From the NCBI GenBank assembly GCA_964632845.1, contig CAZWDU010000029.1, positions 1 through 12,967 on the forward strand: a DNA stretch of 12,967 nt, in the 5' to 3' direction. The translations under genes were made by a program, and so were the position numbers. Under the pieces are notes generated by a model, which saw nothing but the letters and a program-made list of their open reading frames with translations, made no database searches and was not told the DNA's origin. Shown here piece after piece: positions 5,945-12,951 of the stretch. Numbering within the stretch: position 1 is the first letter of the stretch; the number at the start of each line of letters is the position of its first letter. This DNA comes from JAOZHU01 sp964632845 (GTDB taxonomy: Archaea; Thermoproteota; Bathyarchaeia; Bathyarchaeales; Bathycorpusculaceae).

Positions 5945-6952
5945 ATGAAGTTGCCGCCGGGAAAAATCCCAATAGACCTCCTCAAGGAAGTTGTCTTCAA
6001 AAACCTAGGTGCTGAACGCCGAGGGGTCACTGTGGGTCCAGCGGCTGGAGTGGACGGCGCGGTCATAGACATAGGCGATAAATCATTAATTGTTTCCATG
6101 GACCCGATTACGGGCGCGGTGGAGCGAATCGGCTGGCTCGCCGTTAACGTAAACGCCAATGACGTAGCCACTTTCGGCGTTGACCCCGCATTTCTCTTCT
6201 CATGCATTATGCTTCCCGAAAACGCCGACAGCAAAATAGTTGAGGCAATTTGTACTCAGATGAACGCGGCAGCCGAAGCCTTAGGCGTAGCCATAGTCGG
6301 CGGGCACTGCGAATCTACACCCAACTTGACCAATCCGATAGTTGTGGGCTGCATGATGGGTTTTACAGAAAAAGGCTGCTACGTGACTGCAGGCGGAGCA
6401 CGCCTCGGCGATAAGCTCATTTTAACTAAAAGCGCGGGAATAGAAGGCACTGCGATTCTCGCGTCTGACCGAGCGAAAGAGCTAAAGAAAACCTTGAACG
6501 GCAAAATGTTGCAGAGCGCTAAGAACTTCTACAATCGGATAAGCGTTGTCAAAGACGCTTTAACCGCTTACAAGGCAGGCGGCGTCCACGCTATGCATGA
6601 CCCAACTGAAGGCGGTGTAGCAGGCGGAATCCACGAAATGGCAGACGCTTCAGGTTTAAGCGTAAAAATTTTCGAACAAGCAATTCCAGTCCCGCCTGAA
6701 ACAGCTATAATCTGCAGCCATTTTGAAATTGACCCTTTGCAGTTGATAAGTTCAGGCGCATTGCTAGTTTCTGCAGAAGCACAAAGCGCAGAAAAGATAG
6801 TTGCGAGTTTAGCGCAGCAGCAGATTGAGGCTTCAGTAATAGGCGAGTTTCTGGAAGGCACGCAGCAGCGTGTGCTCATACGAAAAGACGGCGTGACGCA
6901 AGCTTTGCCGAGGCCATTGTCTGACCATTTGTGGACTGCACTAAGGCGGTGA
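5945..6952 (+). CDS. AIR synthase (PurM/HypE/SelD superfamily) related protein, HypE-like
   Basis: The 335-aa cytosolic protein has the ATP-binding fold shared by PurM, ThiL, SelD and HypE. Visible motifs are the glycine-rich N-terminal GPAAGVDGAV (31-40), MDPITGA (52-58), NVNANDVATFG (68-78), VGGHCE (118-123), GARLGDKLILTKSAGIEGTA (151-170) and, further on, HDPTEGGVAGGIHEMA, the equivalent of the HypE HDPTRGG box. HypE dehydrates the thiocarboxamide on its C-terminal cysteine to make hydrogenase CN ligands. This protein ends DHLWTALRR with no cysteine, so that reaction is not supported. It is better named an AIR synthase-related protein. No hydrogenase maturation gene is adjacent. It overlaps the convergent glycosyltransferase gene by 12 bp. 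Confidence 0.88.
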   Translation: MKLPPGKIPIDLLKEVVFKNLGAERRGVTVGPAAGVDGAVIDIGDKSLIVSMDPITGAVERIGWLAVNVNANDVATFGVDPAFLFSCIMLPENADSKIVEAICTQMNAAAEALGVAIVGGHCESTPNLTNPIVVGCMMGFTEKGCYVTAGGARLGDKLILTKSAGIEGTAILASDRAKELKKTLNGKMLQSAKNFYNRISVVKDALTAYKAGGVHAMHDPTEGGVAGGIHEMADASGLSVKIFEQAIPVPPETAIICSHFEIDPLQLISSGALLVSAEAQSAEKIVASLAQQQIEASVIGEFLEGTQQRVLIRKDGVTQALPRPLSDHLWTALRR

Positions 6953-7696
6953 AAGCCTTTGCGCGCCTTGAATGGCAAGTTGCACGAACCAGTAAAACAT
7001 GAAAAACGGGTAGTAAAAAGCGTACAGGAACATGTGCGAGTAAACTATGCCGCATTTGAATTCTAGGATAGCTTGGGACACGGCGTTCTCCAAGTTCCAG
7101 TTTGTAGGCGGCTTAAAATGCAAGCAGTACACGTCGTCGCCTATCACGACTTTGTACCCTTTCTCTTTAATCCAATTGATGAGGTACGTGTCTTCGTAAA
7201 CGTGCAGTTGCTCAGGAATTCTTATGTTCTGCACGACGTCACGGCGGATAAGTGTGTCGTGTGTGCCGCCGCGCAGCTCAAAGCACTGTTGCGCAATTAG
7301 GCGCTGGAGTTTTATGAAGTGCTTATCCTTAACGTTAGGTATCACATCAATGTTTACTCCCCAGATGGCACCTACGCCAGGCTTGATGTGTTTTTCAGCT
7401 TTTTTAAACCAGTTTTTGCTGAGGATTACGTCGCTGTCGACGAACATGAACCATTCGGTGCTGACTTGCTGTACGGCTTTTTCTCGGGCTTTAGCTCTTG
7501 AACCGTTTACGCTTACGACGTTGATGTTTCCGTGTTTCTTGTTGGCTTTGTCCAGAATTTGCAGGGTGCTGTCGGTTGAGAAACCATCGATAACTATCAG
7601 GTTCTTAACGGGCACATTCGCGTAGATAGCGGCTAAGCACTTAGCCAGTAAGTGTTCGCTGTTTTTTGTAAGAACCACAACGTCGATTGCCTGCAT
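6941..7696 (-). CDS. Family 2 glycosyltransferase, paralogue A
   Basis: The 251-aa GT-A fold enzyme is expected to transfer a sugar from a nucleotide- or dolichol-linked donor. The motifs are VVVLTKNSE at the start, VIDGFSTDST (D37), the metal-binding D87-S-D89 in WFMFVDSDV, a characteristic RGGTHDTLIRRD (142-153) and Y-E168-D169 as the candidate catalytic acid pair. A hydrophobic stretch near 218-243 probably anchors the C-terminus in the membrane. It is about 45-50% identical by eye to the next gene upstream, which has the same architecture. The ATG at 7694-7696 is preceded by GGGGA about 9 nt upstream. Its 3' end overlaps the HypE-like gene tail to tail. Confidence 0.88.
   Translation of the reverse strand: MQAIDVVVLTKNSEHLLAKCLAAIYANVPVKNLIVIDGFSTDSTLQILDKANKKHGNINVVSVNGSRAKAREKAVQQVSTEWFMFVDSDVILSKNWFKKAEKHIKPGVGAIWGVNIDVIPNVKDKHFIKLQRLIAQQCFELRGGTHDTLIRRDVVQNIRIPEQLHVYEDTYLINWIKEKGYKVVIGDDVYCLHFKPPTNWNLENAVSQAILEFKCGIVYSHMFLYAFYYPFFMFYWFVQLAIQGAQRLSPP
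7244..7273. repeat. Nucleotide-identical tract 1 shared by the tandem glycosyltransferases (copy A)
   Basis: Thirty bases are identical to 8129-8158. They encode the RGGTHDTLIR motif region in both paralogues, including all silent positions. They mark a duplicated or gene-converted segment. Confidence 0.85.
7428..7473. repeat. Near-identical tract 2 shared by the tandem glycosyltransferases (copy A)
   Basis: These 46 bases match 8307-8352 with two mismatches; the first 26 are identical. They encode QVSTEWFMFVDSDV around the DxD motif, which is identical in both proteins. Confidence 0.85.
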
Positions 7697-7772
7697 TCCC
7701 TGTGTCCCCTGAGTTTGTCAACGCTCTACTCCCTGAAGAGTACGCGATATTGAAACAGTGTAGAAGTAGGAA

Positions 7773-7784
7773 CCTATTTAAGTT
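7773..7784 (-). promoter_or_regulatory. Box-A-like promoter of glycosyltransferase A
   Basis: On the - strand AACTTAAATAGG lies 77-88 nt upstream of the ATG at 7694-7696. It matches the archaeal TTTAWATA-type box well and would give a leader of about 50 nt. It suggests that paralogue A has its own promoter in the 135-bp gap after paralogue B, which otherwise holds nothing recognisable. Confidence 0.45.
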
Positions 7785-7831
7785 CTCACCCAAAACTTCC
7801 ATGCTTAATTGAGGCGGCAAGCGCATAAAAC

Positions 7832-8575
7832 TCAGGTGCTGCCGTGTTTTGTCCTGTTCGTAAACAGTTGGTAAACGGAGTACGCTGTGTAGAAGCCATA
7901 CGCAGATATCAAGTTGATTATCAGTTTGAAACTGCCGAATCGTATAGCGTCGGCGATTATGCTTAAACTGCCCTTTAATGTCCAGACGCTTTGTGGTCTA
8001 TAGTGAATGCAGTACGGGTCGTAACACGCAATTGTTTTGTATCCTTTCTTGTTTATCCACTCTTTGATGTAGGCGTCTTCAAAAACGTGAAGGTTTTTCG
8101 GAATTTCAATATCCGCTACCAGTTCAGTGCGGATAAGTGTGTCGTGTGTGCCGCCGCGAATCTCAAATATTTTCCGTGTTATCCACAGGAAAAGCTTGAG
8201 CGTAGCCTGATTCTGGATGGTTGACCAGACTTCGATTCCCCACACTGCACCCACGTTCTCGTCTATGTGTTTTATGGCTTTTTGATGCCAGTTTCTGCAG
8301 AGAACAACGTCGCTGTCGACGAACATGAACCACTCCGTGCTGACTTGCTGTATACCTTTCTGTCTAGCAGTTGCGCGGGTTCCTCTATCGTGAATAATTT
8401 TTACGTTGCTATATTTCTCGTTGAACTGGCGTAGTATGCCAAGCGTCTTGTCGGTTGAACCGCCATCCACGGCTATCAACTGCCCAACAGGTACGTTTCT
8501 GTACACTGACCAGAGGCATTTTTCCAGAACCCTTTCGCTGTTTTTCGTCAGCAGCACAACGTCAACAGAGTCCAT
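7832..8575 (-). CDS. Family 2 glycosyltransferase, paralogue B
   Basis: The 247-aa GT-A fold enzyme is paralogous to the downstream gene. The motifs are VVLLTKNSE, VDGGSTDKT (D37), the metal-binding D87-S-D89 in WFMFVDSDV, RGGTHDTLIR (140-149) and E166-D167, followed by CIHYRP near 189-194. The C-terminal hydrophobic stretch (about 215-236) is a possible membrane contact. The ATG at 8573-8575 has GAGG about 9 nt upstream. It is transcribed divergently from the radical SAM gene across 97 bp. The acceptor is unknown; cell-surface glycan or glycolipid assembly is an inference from the neighbouring processive glycosyltransferase operon. Confidence 0.88.
   Translation of the reverse strand: MDSVDVVLLTKNSERVLEKCLWSVYRNVPVGQLIAVDGGSTDKTLGILRQFNEKYSNVKIIHDRGTRATARQKGIQQVSTEWFMFVDSDVVLCRNWHQKAIKHIDENVGAVWGIEVWSTIQNQATLKLFLWITRKIFEIRGGTHDTLIRTELVADIEIPKNLHVFEDAYIKEWINKKGYKTIACYDPYCIHYRPQSVWTLKGSLSIIADAIRFGSFKLIINLISAYGFYTAYSVYQLFTNRTKHGST
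8129..8158. repeat. Nucleotide-identical tract 1, copy B
   Basis: This is the copy of 7244-7273, with no difference over 30 bases, in the RGGTHDTLIR-coding segment of paralogue B. Confidence 0.85.
8307..8352. repeat. Near-identical tract 2, copy B
   Basis: This is the copy of 7428-7473, with two mismatches over 46 bases, around the DxD-coding segment of paralogue B. Confidence 0.85.
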
Positions 8576-8623
8576 CCGTCACATCCTCATATCCTTCCCA
8601 TTAATATGCGCATCGTGCTATAT

Positions 8624-8635
8624 GGTTTTTATAGG
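8624..8635. promoter_or_regulatory. Shared TATA element between divergent glycosyltransferase B and radical SAM genes
   Basis: The - strand reads CCTATAAAAACC, a strong archaeal box A, 49-60 nt upstream of the glycosyltransferase ATG. The same AT-rich core (TTTTTATA on the + strand) lies about 40 nt before the radical SAM GTG at 8673. One box may serve both directions or only the - strand gene, where the match is better; TATATGG at 8620-8626 is an alternative for the + strand. Confidence 0.45.
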
Positions 8636-8672
8636 GCTAACTTAATTACCTTCAGTATCAACAAATCAGCTA

Positions 8673-9758
8673 GTGAAACGATATTTGAATCAAAGCCTAA
8701 AAAAAGCCGTTACAGTCGCTGCCCGTTCGCTCATTCCAGGCAAACCGCACCATGTGCAGTGGCTAATCACAAGAAAATGCAACTATCGCTGCAAAGGCTG
8801 CAATGTCTGGCAAGAACAAGACCAGAAAGAACTATCAACAGACGAAATTAAACGCGGATTAGACATACTAAAAAACCTCGGCACTGTAGAAATCGTGTTC
8901 TCCGGAGGCGACCCGCTCTTAAGAGACGACGCCGCCGAAATCATTGAGTACGCTTCTCGCTTTTTTGTAACCACAGTGTACGATAACGGCAGTATGGCAG
9001 CTAAAAAAATTGAAGCCTTACGCAACGTGGACTTTGTGGCAATTTCAATAGACAGCCTAGACCCCGCCAAAAACGATTATATAAAAGGCGTTGAAGGCTC
9101 CTGGAAAAAAGCCATGGCAACCGTGGAAACACTGTACAACGAAGGAATAAAAGTATACGTCAGCCCCACTATCTCGCAGCTAAACCTCTACGAAATCGTA
9201 GACATTACAAACTATTTCTCCCAAAAAGGAATCCCACTGACGTATTGCCTTTACTCATATGACCGTTCCGTAGACGCGAACCAGCTTTTCAGAATTGGCA
9301 AAGCAAATGACGAGTTTGTGATAAAGGACAACCAAGCAATGGTCAAACTCTGCGGCACGCTTATTGAAATGAAAAAGAAAGACACGAATATCCTCATGAC
9401 AACCGCTCTGCTGAAAGCACTTAGGGATATCTACGCAGAAGGCAAGCGAAAATGGCATTGCCGTGCACTCCGCAACTTCTTAGTCATAGACCATCTGGGC
9501 AGAATCGCAGGATGCCACAACCATAATTTTGCGGGGTCTGTGTTTGACTTGCCAAAAGAATGGAACAGCGAAAAATTCAACTCGCTACGCAAAACTTACC
9601 GACAATGCACCCAGTGCACTTACCTATGTTACATTTTCTATTCTCTTCACGGAAGCCCCTATGGCAACTTAATGCTGGCTAAAGAACAATGGAAAAACGC
9701 GCGTCTTCTGTTAAATAAAAATGAAGTTAAGCCTCTAAGTTTGGTAAAATCGCAATAA
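8673..9758 (+). CDS. Radical SAM protein with SPASM-like C-terminal cysteines
   Basis: The 361-aa enzyme has the radical SAM signature C36-NYR-C40-KG-C43, which binds the SAM-coordinating [4Fe-4S] cluster, followed by SGGDP (78-82, the SAM-contacting GGE-type motif) and AISIDSLD (123-130). The C-terminal part holds C263, C281 and C312-TQ-C315-TYL-C319, a spacing like SPASM or twitch domains that bind auxiliary Fe-S clusters. The VIDHLGRIAGC segment is typical of SPASM entries. Substrates of this broad group include peptides and small molecules and cannot be fixed here; no precursor peptide gene was found nearby. Translation probably starts at GTG 8673, since no ATG lies near the N-terminus of the conserved region. 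It overlaps the convergent small gene by 32 bp. It may modify the product of the flanking glycosyltransferases, but this is inference. Confidence 0.9.
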   Translation: MKRYLNQSLKKAVTVAARSLIPGKPHHVQWLITRKCNYRCKGCNVWQEQDQKELSTDEIKRGLDILKNLGTVEIVFSGGDPLLRDDAAEIIEYASRFFVTTVYDNGSMAAKKIEALRNVDFVAISIDSLDPAKNDYIKGVEGSWKKAMATVETLYNEGIKVYVSPTISQLNLYEIVDITNYFSQKGIPLTYCLYSYDRSVDANQLFRIGKANDEFVIKDNQAMVKLCGTLIEMKKKDTNILMTTALLKALRDIYAEGKRKWHCRALRNFLVIDHLGRIAGCHNHNFAGSVFDLPKEWNSEKFNSLRKTYRQCTQCTYLCYIFYSLHGSPYGNLMLAKEQWKNARLLLNKNEVKPLSLVKSQ

Positions 9759-9993
9759 TCTTCGATAGCGGCTGGATTACTGCGTTGTCAAATCTCTGCT
9801 CGTTCTCAATGTTAACTATACGCGTTGTACGCATTATTTGGATTTGCACCTCGGAAATATTGTCCATTATTCTGCGGGGACCTCCATCTTTTGGTTTTTT
9901 CAGTTCCAAAATAGCTGGCAAAAGCATGAACACGATGAGAAGGGGCACCCCGAGAGTTAAAATAGCGATTACCGAAGTCAGATCTGGAAACAT
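9727..9993 (-). CDS. Small membrane-anchored protein at the end of the glycosyltransferase operon
   Basis: The 88-aa product starts at ATG 9991-9993; a GTG directly before it at 9994-9996 would add one residue. One transmembrane helix lies at about residues 8-30 (VIAILTLGVPLLIVFMLLPAILEL), followed by a polar cytosolic or external part (KKPKDGGPRRIMDN, then a helix ISEVQIQIMRTTRIVNIENEQ). The gene starts 22 nt after the processive glycosyltransferase stop on the same strand, so it is probably the third gene of that operon. Its last 32 bp overlap the end of the radical SAM gene in antisense. The family is not recognised; a regulatory or structural partner of the synthase is possible. Confidence 0.6.
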   Translation of the reverse strand: MFPDLTSVIAILTLGVPLLIVFMLLPAILELKKPKDGGPRRIMDNISEVQIQIMRTTRIVNIENEQRFDNAVIQPLSKIIAILPNLEA

Positions 9994-10015
9994 CACAATC
10001 TTTGGAGCATATTGC

Positions 10016-11299
10016 TCATTTCACAATATAACTATTTCCATTGCCTAAATGTGAAGTTTTCACCCAAATATTATGGGTCTTTCCAAGGATTTTTGATGCA
10101 AGCAAGTCGAGAAAAGCCTTCATGCAGATAGGTATGTTATAAAAGAACGTGAATATCAAAAGCGGAATAAGCCATTGAATTCTTGTTCTGCCATCCAAGT
10201 ATGCGCCGATGCCTACTTCAAAAAAAGGCGCGAAGTTTCCAACGAAACTGTAAAGGAAAACTGGTATTGAAAACCAAAGTGCACCAACAAGCTTTGAGGC
10301 TTCAAATAAGATTAATGGAACGCCGACGATAAATGAAACAAGCACGATAACGGGCATAAAGTATACGTTTAACAGAAGCAAGCCATCGATTTTCTCTTTT
10401 TTCCTCAAGTTTTTGCTTTGTAAAACTTTTAAGGAATGCTTAAAGCAGCACTGCATGTGTCCTCGTGCCCACCTGTAACGTTGGTTCCGATACGCTTTCC
10501 AGTTGTTTACTGCTTCTTCGTAACACTCGGCGTCGCCGACGTAGCGAACTTTGTAGCCTGCAAGGTAAGCTCTAAAAGTTAAGTCTGTGTCCTCTGCTAA
10601 TGTGGATTCATCCCAGCCGCCTAGACTTTCCAGTAAGCTACGTTTGAAGCCGCCAACGGTTCCGCCGAACTGAGGGATGAGGCTTAGGTTATCTCGTGCT
10701 TCTTGGTCAACGCGGTATCCGCCTATTCGCTCTAATGCCACTAGCCGTGTCACTACGTTTTCAGGCTCGTTCAAGACGACAACTCTGCCTTGCACAGCCC
10801 CAACGTTCGGTTCATCAAATTCTTTCGTAAGTTTCTCTACAATGCCCTTCTGCGGGTAGTAATCCGCGTCAAAGCAGAGTATGATTTCGCCTGTTGCTTG
10901 CGCAAAACCCGCGTTCATCGCTGCTGCTTTGCCCTTGCCGCCTTCCTGTTTGTTTCGATGTAGCACTTCTATGAACTTGTATCGGCTGACGTATTCATCT
11001 GCAATTCGTCCTGTACTGTCAGATGAACCGTCGTTGATGACTATGACTTGCAGTTTGTCTTTCGGGTATGTCAACTCCGTCATCCGCTGCAGCAATCTTC
11101 CAATAACGTTCTCTTCGTCGCGTGCTGGAATAAGGATAGAGACAGTTGGTTTAAACTCCGCATTTGCGGCATCATTGACTTTTTTGGCGTTCTTAGCTCT
11201 TCTCAAAACAGTTAACGTAAAAACATAATGCCTGACAAGATAAACAATCATCAGAGCCGTTAACAGCACAAACACGACTTCTAAAGCTTCAAGAATCAA
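10016..11299 (-). CDS. Processive family 2 glycosyltransferase (cellulose/hyaluronan/poly-GlcNAc synthase-like)
   Basis: The 427-aa polytopic membrane synthase has one N-terminal helix (about 5-24), a cytosolic GT-A domain, and three to four C-terminal helices at about 309-332, 338-360, 375-392 and possibly further on. The GT motifs are VIVINDGSSDST (D90), the metal-binding D144-A-D146, the catalytic-base-like E236-D237 in TLAEDTDLT, and Q273-RYRW277, the Q/RxxRW acceptor motif of processive synthases. It therefore probably polymerises or elongates a beta-linked glycan at the membrane; the sugar is unknown. The start is TTG at 11297-11299, chosen because GGGGAGG sits 7 nt upstream inside the end of the preceding gene and because the two frames overlap by 11 bp. 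Confidence 0.9.
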   Translation of the reverse strand: MILEALEVVFVLLTALMIVYLVRHYVFTLTVLRRAKNAKKVNDAANAEFKPTVSILIPARDEENVIGRLLQRMTELTYPKDKLQVIVINDGSSDSTGRIADEYVSRYKFIEVLHRNKQEGGKGKAAAMNAGFAQATGEIILCFDADYYPQKGIVEKLTKEFDEPNVGAVQGRVVVLNEPENVVTRLVALERIGGYRVDQEARDNLSLIPQFGGTVGGFKRSLLESLGGWDESTLAEDTDLTFRAYLAGYKVRYVGDAECYEEAVNNWKAYRNQRYRWARGHMQCCFKHSLKVLQSKNLRKKEKIDGLLLLNVYFMPVIVLVSFIVGVPLILFEASKLVGALWFSIPVFLYSFVGNFAPFFEVGIGAYLDGRTRIQWLIPLLIFTFFYNIPICMKAFLDLLASKILGKTHNIWVKTSHLGNGNSYIVK

Positions 11300-11693
11300 A
11301 GGTTTGCCTCCCCGTGCAATTTTCAGGTTTAGGAAAAGCAGCTATGCTTAGTGACCAAAAGGATATTATCCACATAAAGTTTAGAAATGGTCTGAAAACT
11401 GCGTAAAAAACGTTGAATGCTTCGCCAAAATACGCGCTTCCAGCAGCAGCGAAGAAGAATAGGATGATGTTCCAAAGCAGCCCAATAACGTTGCCTATTG
11501 TCAGCATGCCCAGTTTTCTATTTAGAGTTCCATTTAACTCAAAAGTGAGGCAGATAAAAAGGAGGTTGAATGACAGGAGTATAATCGTAGCTTCTATGTT
11601 GATAAAGCTGAAAGCTGCAATCACGCACAACGCGGTCACTGCCAAGAAGAGCAACGAAACCAAAATAGTGCATACCTTTTTCTTTCGATTCAC
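11289..11693 (-). CDS. Four-helix membrane protein, first gene of the glycosyltransferase operon
   Basis: The 134-aa product has hydrophobic segments at about residues 8-30, 33-52, 62-85 and 93-119, a positively charged N-terminus (MNRKKK) and a short polar tail (KPENCTGRQTFDS). It starts at GTG 11691-11693 with a very strong, doubled Shine-Dalgarno region (GGAGGGAGG) ending 6 nt before the GTG, which supports this start over internal methionines. Its stop overlaps the synthase start by 11 bp, implying coupled translation. I do not recognise the family. An accessory subunit or lipid-intermediate-handling partner of the synthase is plausible from position only. Confidence 0.7.
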   Translation of the reverse strand: MNRKKKVCTILVSLLFLAVTALCVIAAFSFINIEATIILLSFNLLFICLTFELNGTLNRKLGMLTIGNVIGLLWNIILFFFAAAGSAYFGEAFNVFYAVFRPFLNFMWIISFWSLSIAAFPKPENCTGRQTFDS

Positions 11694-11740
11694 TCTTCTC
11701 CTCCCTCCTCGGCAGTAAAGCGCTGTAAAGAGATTAGTGC

Positions 11741-11757
11741 TGTAGATTAATTCTACA
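11741..11757. promoter_or_regulatory. Dyad TGTAGA-N5-TCTACA near the predicted start of the glycosyltransferase operon
   Basis: A perfect 6-bp inverted repeat with a five-base AT-only centre lies 48-64 nt upstream of the GTG at 11691-11693. It covers the position about 25 nt downstream of the TATA-like element at 11772-11784. A dimeric repressor bound here would block initiation. The regulator is not identified. Confidence 0.4.
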
Positions 11758-11771
11758 TTAGTTAGTCATGA

Positions 11772-11784
11772 GGTATTAAAACTT
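11772..11784 (-). promoter_or_regulatory. Box-A-like promoter of the glycosyltransferase operon
   Basis: On the - strand AAGTTTTAATACC gives a TTTTAATA core. It lies in the 165-bp gap after cmk, about 80-90 nt upstream of the first operon gene. The gap holds this box and the dyad but no further gene that I can see. Confidence 0.4.
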
Positions 11785-11858
11785 GTGATACTTGTTTGCC
11801 GTAAACAGCAGAGAAACTCTTTTCCGCTAAATTGCCAGAGCAGGAACGCTCCGCGCTT

Positions 11859-12443
11859 TTAGCTGTTGAGAACTACCCTGTCAAGCACTTCGCAGAGGGT
11901 CTCGAAGACTTCTTCCGCGTTCAAGTTATCCGTGTCTAGAACCATATTGAACGGCGCGTAATCTTCGCCTAAAGTGAATCCGTAAAGTTTCTGGTAAATA
12001 GCCTTCGTTCTGGCTTCTTTCTCTTTCAGTATCCGTAAGGCGTCTTTTACGGTGATGTTGTCTCTTTCCGCAACTCTTTCCGCTCTTTTTTCTATTGACG
12101 CCAGCAACCATATTTTGAAGCCTGTTTTCAGCAGCCACGGCATTGTCCAACTGTCTAAGAGTACATTGCCTTGCTGTGCATACTCCAAAAGTTTATCGTC
12201 AACTGCCTTATCAAATTGCGGGTCTTTTTCTCTTTGTCTTAGAAAAGCGAGGCCTTCGGGGCTTTCCCACCAGCCATTATTAGAAGCGCTGCAGCCTTCT
12301 TCTATAGCCAAAGCTTTCAGGGCGTCGCCGCCTGAATAGTATTTTAAACCGTATTTTTGGGCGAGTTTTTTGGCTAACGTGCTTTTTCCCGTGCCAGCCA
12401 TTCCAGAAATGCAGATGACTGTTTTTTTCTTTGTTCTGCTCAT
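11859..12443 (-). CDS. cmk: Cytidylate kinase, archaeal type
   Basis: The 194-aa cytosolic kinase phosphorylates CMP and dCMP with ATP in pyrimidine nucleotide recycling. It has a P-loop (ISG14-MAGTGKS21), an NMP-binding region around YYSGGDALKALA (35-46), VLLDSW (94-99) as a Walker B-like strand, and lid arginines R120 and R124 within EKRAERVAERDN. Length and motifs match the short archaeal form rather than the longer bacterial CmkA. The ATG at 12441-12443 has GAGGC about 6 nt upstream. The DUF106 gene ends 31 nt earlier on the same strand, matching the archaeal secY-adk-DUF106-cmk order. The usual downstream neighbours (rpl14e, cbf5/truB) are absent; a glycosyltransferase operon follows instead. 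Confidence 0.92.
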   Translation of the reverse strand: MSRTKKKTVICISGMAGTGKSTLAKKLAQKYGLKYYSGGDALKALAIEEGCSASNNGWWESPEGLAFLRQREKDPQFDKAVDDKLLEYAQQGNVLLDSWTMPWLLKTGFKIWLLASIEKRAERVAERDNITVKDALRILKEKEARTKAIYQKLYGFTLGEDYAPFNMVLDTDNLNAEEVFETLCEVLDRVVLNS

Positions 12444-12474
12444 GGCGTTGCCTCTTAACCGCCAATCCCCTTTT

Positions 12475-12945
12475 TTATTGTATCGGCGTTATGCCTATTA
12501 TCTTGGAAGCGAGTGTTCCGAAGAAAAGCGAGCACAACAAGTACCAGATGTAGAACGGTTGCCCTCCGAAGCCTGGTATATAAACCACGCTTTGTTGGAC
12601 ACCATTGACTATATAAAACCCTTGTAGGACAGGCCATAGGATGAAGTAAATGAGGGTTATTGGAAGGAGGAGCAACTGCGGCTTGGACATTTTCATTTGC
12701 ATGGTTTTCATTTGGGCATCTTTCTTTTTCAGTTTCTCGAGCGTCTTTGTGTCATTTGCGCGCATGGCTTTCATTCGTAGAGCGTTATATTCTGCTAGTT
12801 CCTTCTGCATTGTTCGGTATTCGTGCCAGCCGACCATGCGGCTGATTAGAAAACGGTTAAGCCCAACGTTCATGAACGAAATGGCCACTGAAATGAGCAT
12901 TATTGACAATGGTGCCCATGGTATGACGGAAATGTCTATTGCCAT
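12475..12945 (-). CDS. DUF106 (EMC3/TMCO1, YidC-Oxa1-like) membrane protein insertase homologue
   Basis: This 156-aa protein belongs to the archaeal DUF106 group, relatives of YidC/Oxa1/Alb3 and of eukaryotic EMC3, TMCO1 and GET1, which help insert membrane proteins. It has one N-terminal helix (about 10-30), a long charged cytosolic coiled-coil hairpin (about 41-87, EYRTMQKELAEY then KTLEKLKKKDAQMKTMQMKM), and two C-terminal helices (about 90-110 and 131-152) after the PQLLLLPIT turn. This is the expected Oxa1-superfamily core. The ATG at 12943-12945 has GAGG 4 nt upstream. Its place directly before cmk matches the conserved archaeal secretion/ribosomal cluster and supports the call. Confidence 0.93.
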   Translation of the reverse strand: MAIDISVIPWAPLSIMLISVAISFMNVGLNRFLISRMVGWHEYRTMQKELAEYNALRMKAMRANDTKTLEKLKKKDAQMKTMQMKMSKPQLLLLPITLIYFILWPVLQGFYIVNGVQQSVVYIPGFGGQPFYIWYLLCSLFFGTLASKIIGITPIQ

Positions 12946-12951
12946 TGTTCC

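Noticed and set aside
7697..7831. Possible small RNA or small ORF between the two glycosyltransferases
   Set aside because: There is no convincing start signal, hairpin or box C/D pair; only a TATA-like element is supported.
8606..8851. 81-residue + strand frame overlapping the radical SAM start
   Set aside because: It is out of frame with the C-x3-C-x2-C signature and has no conserved features.
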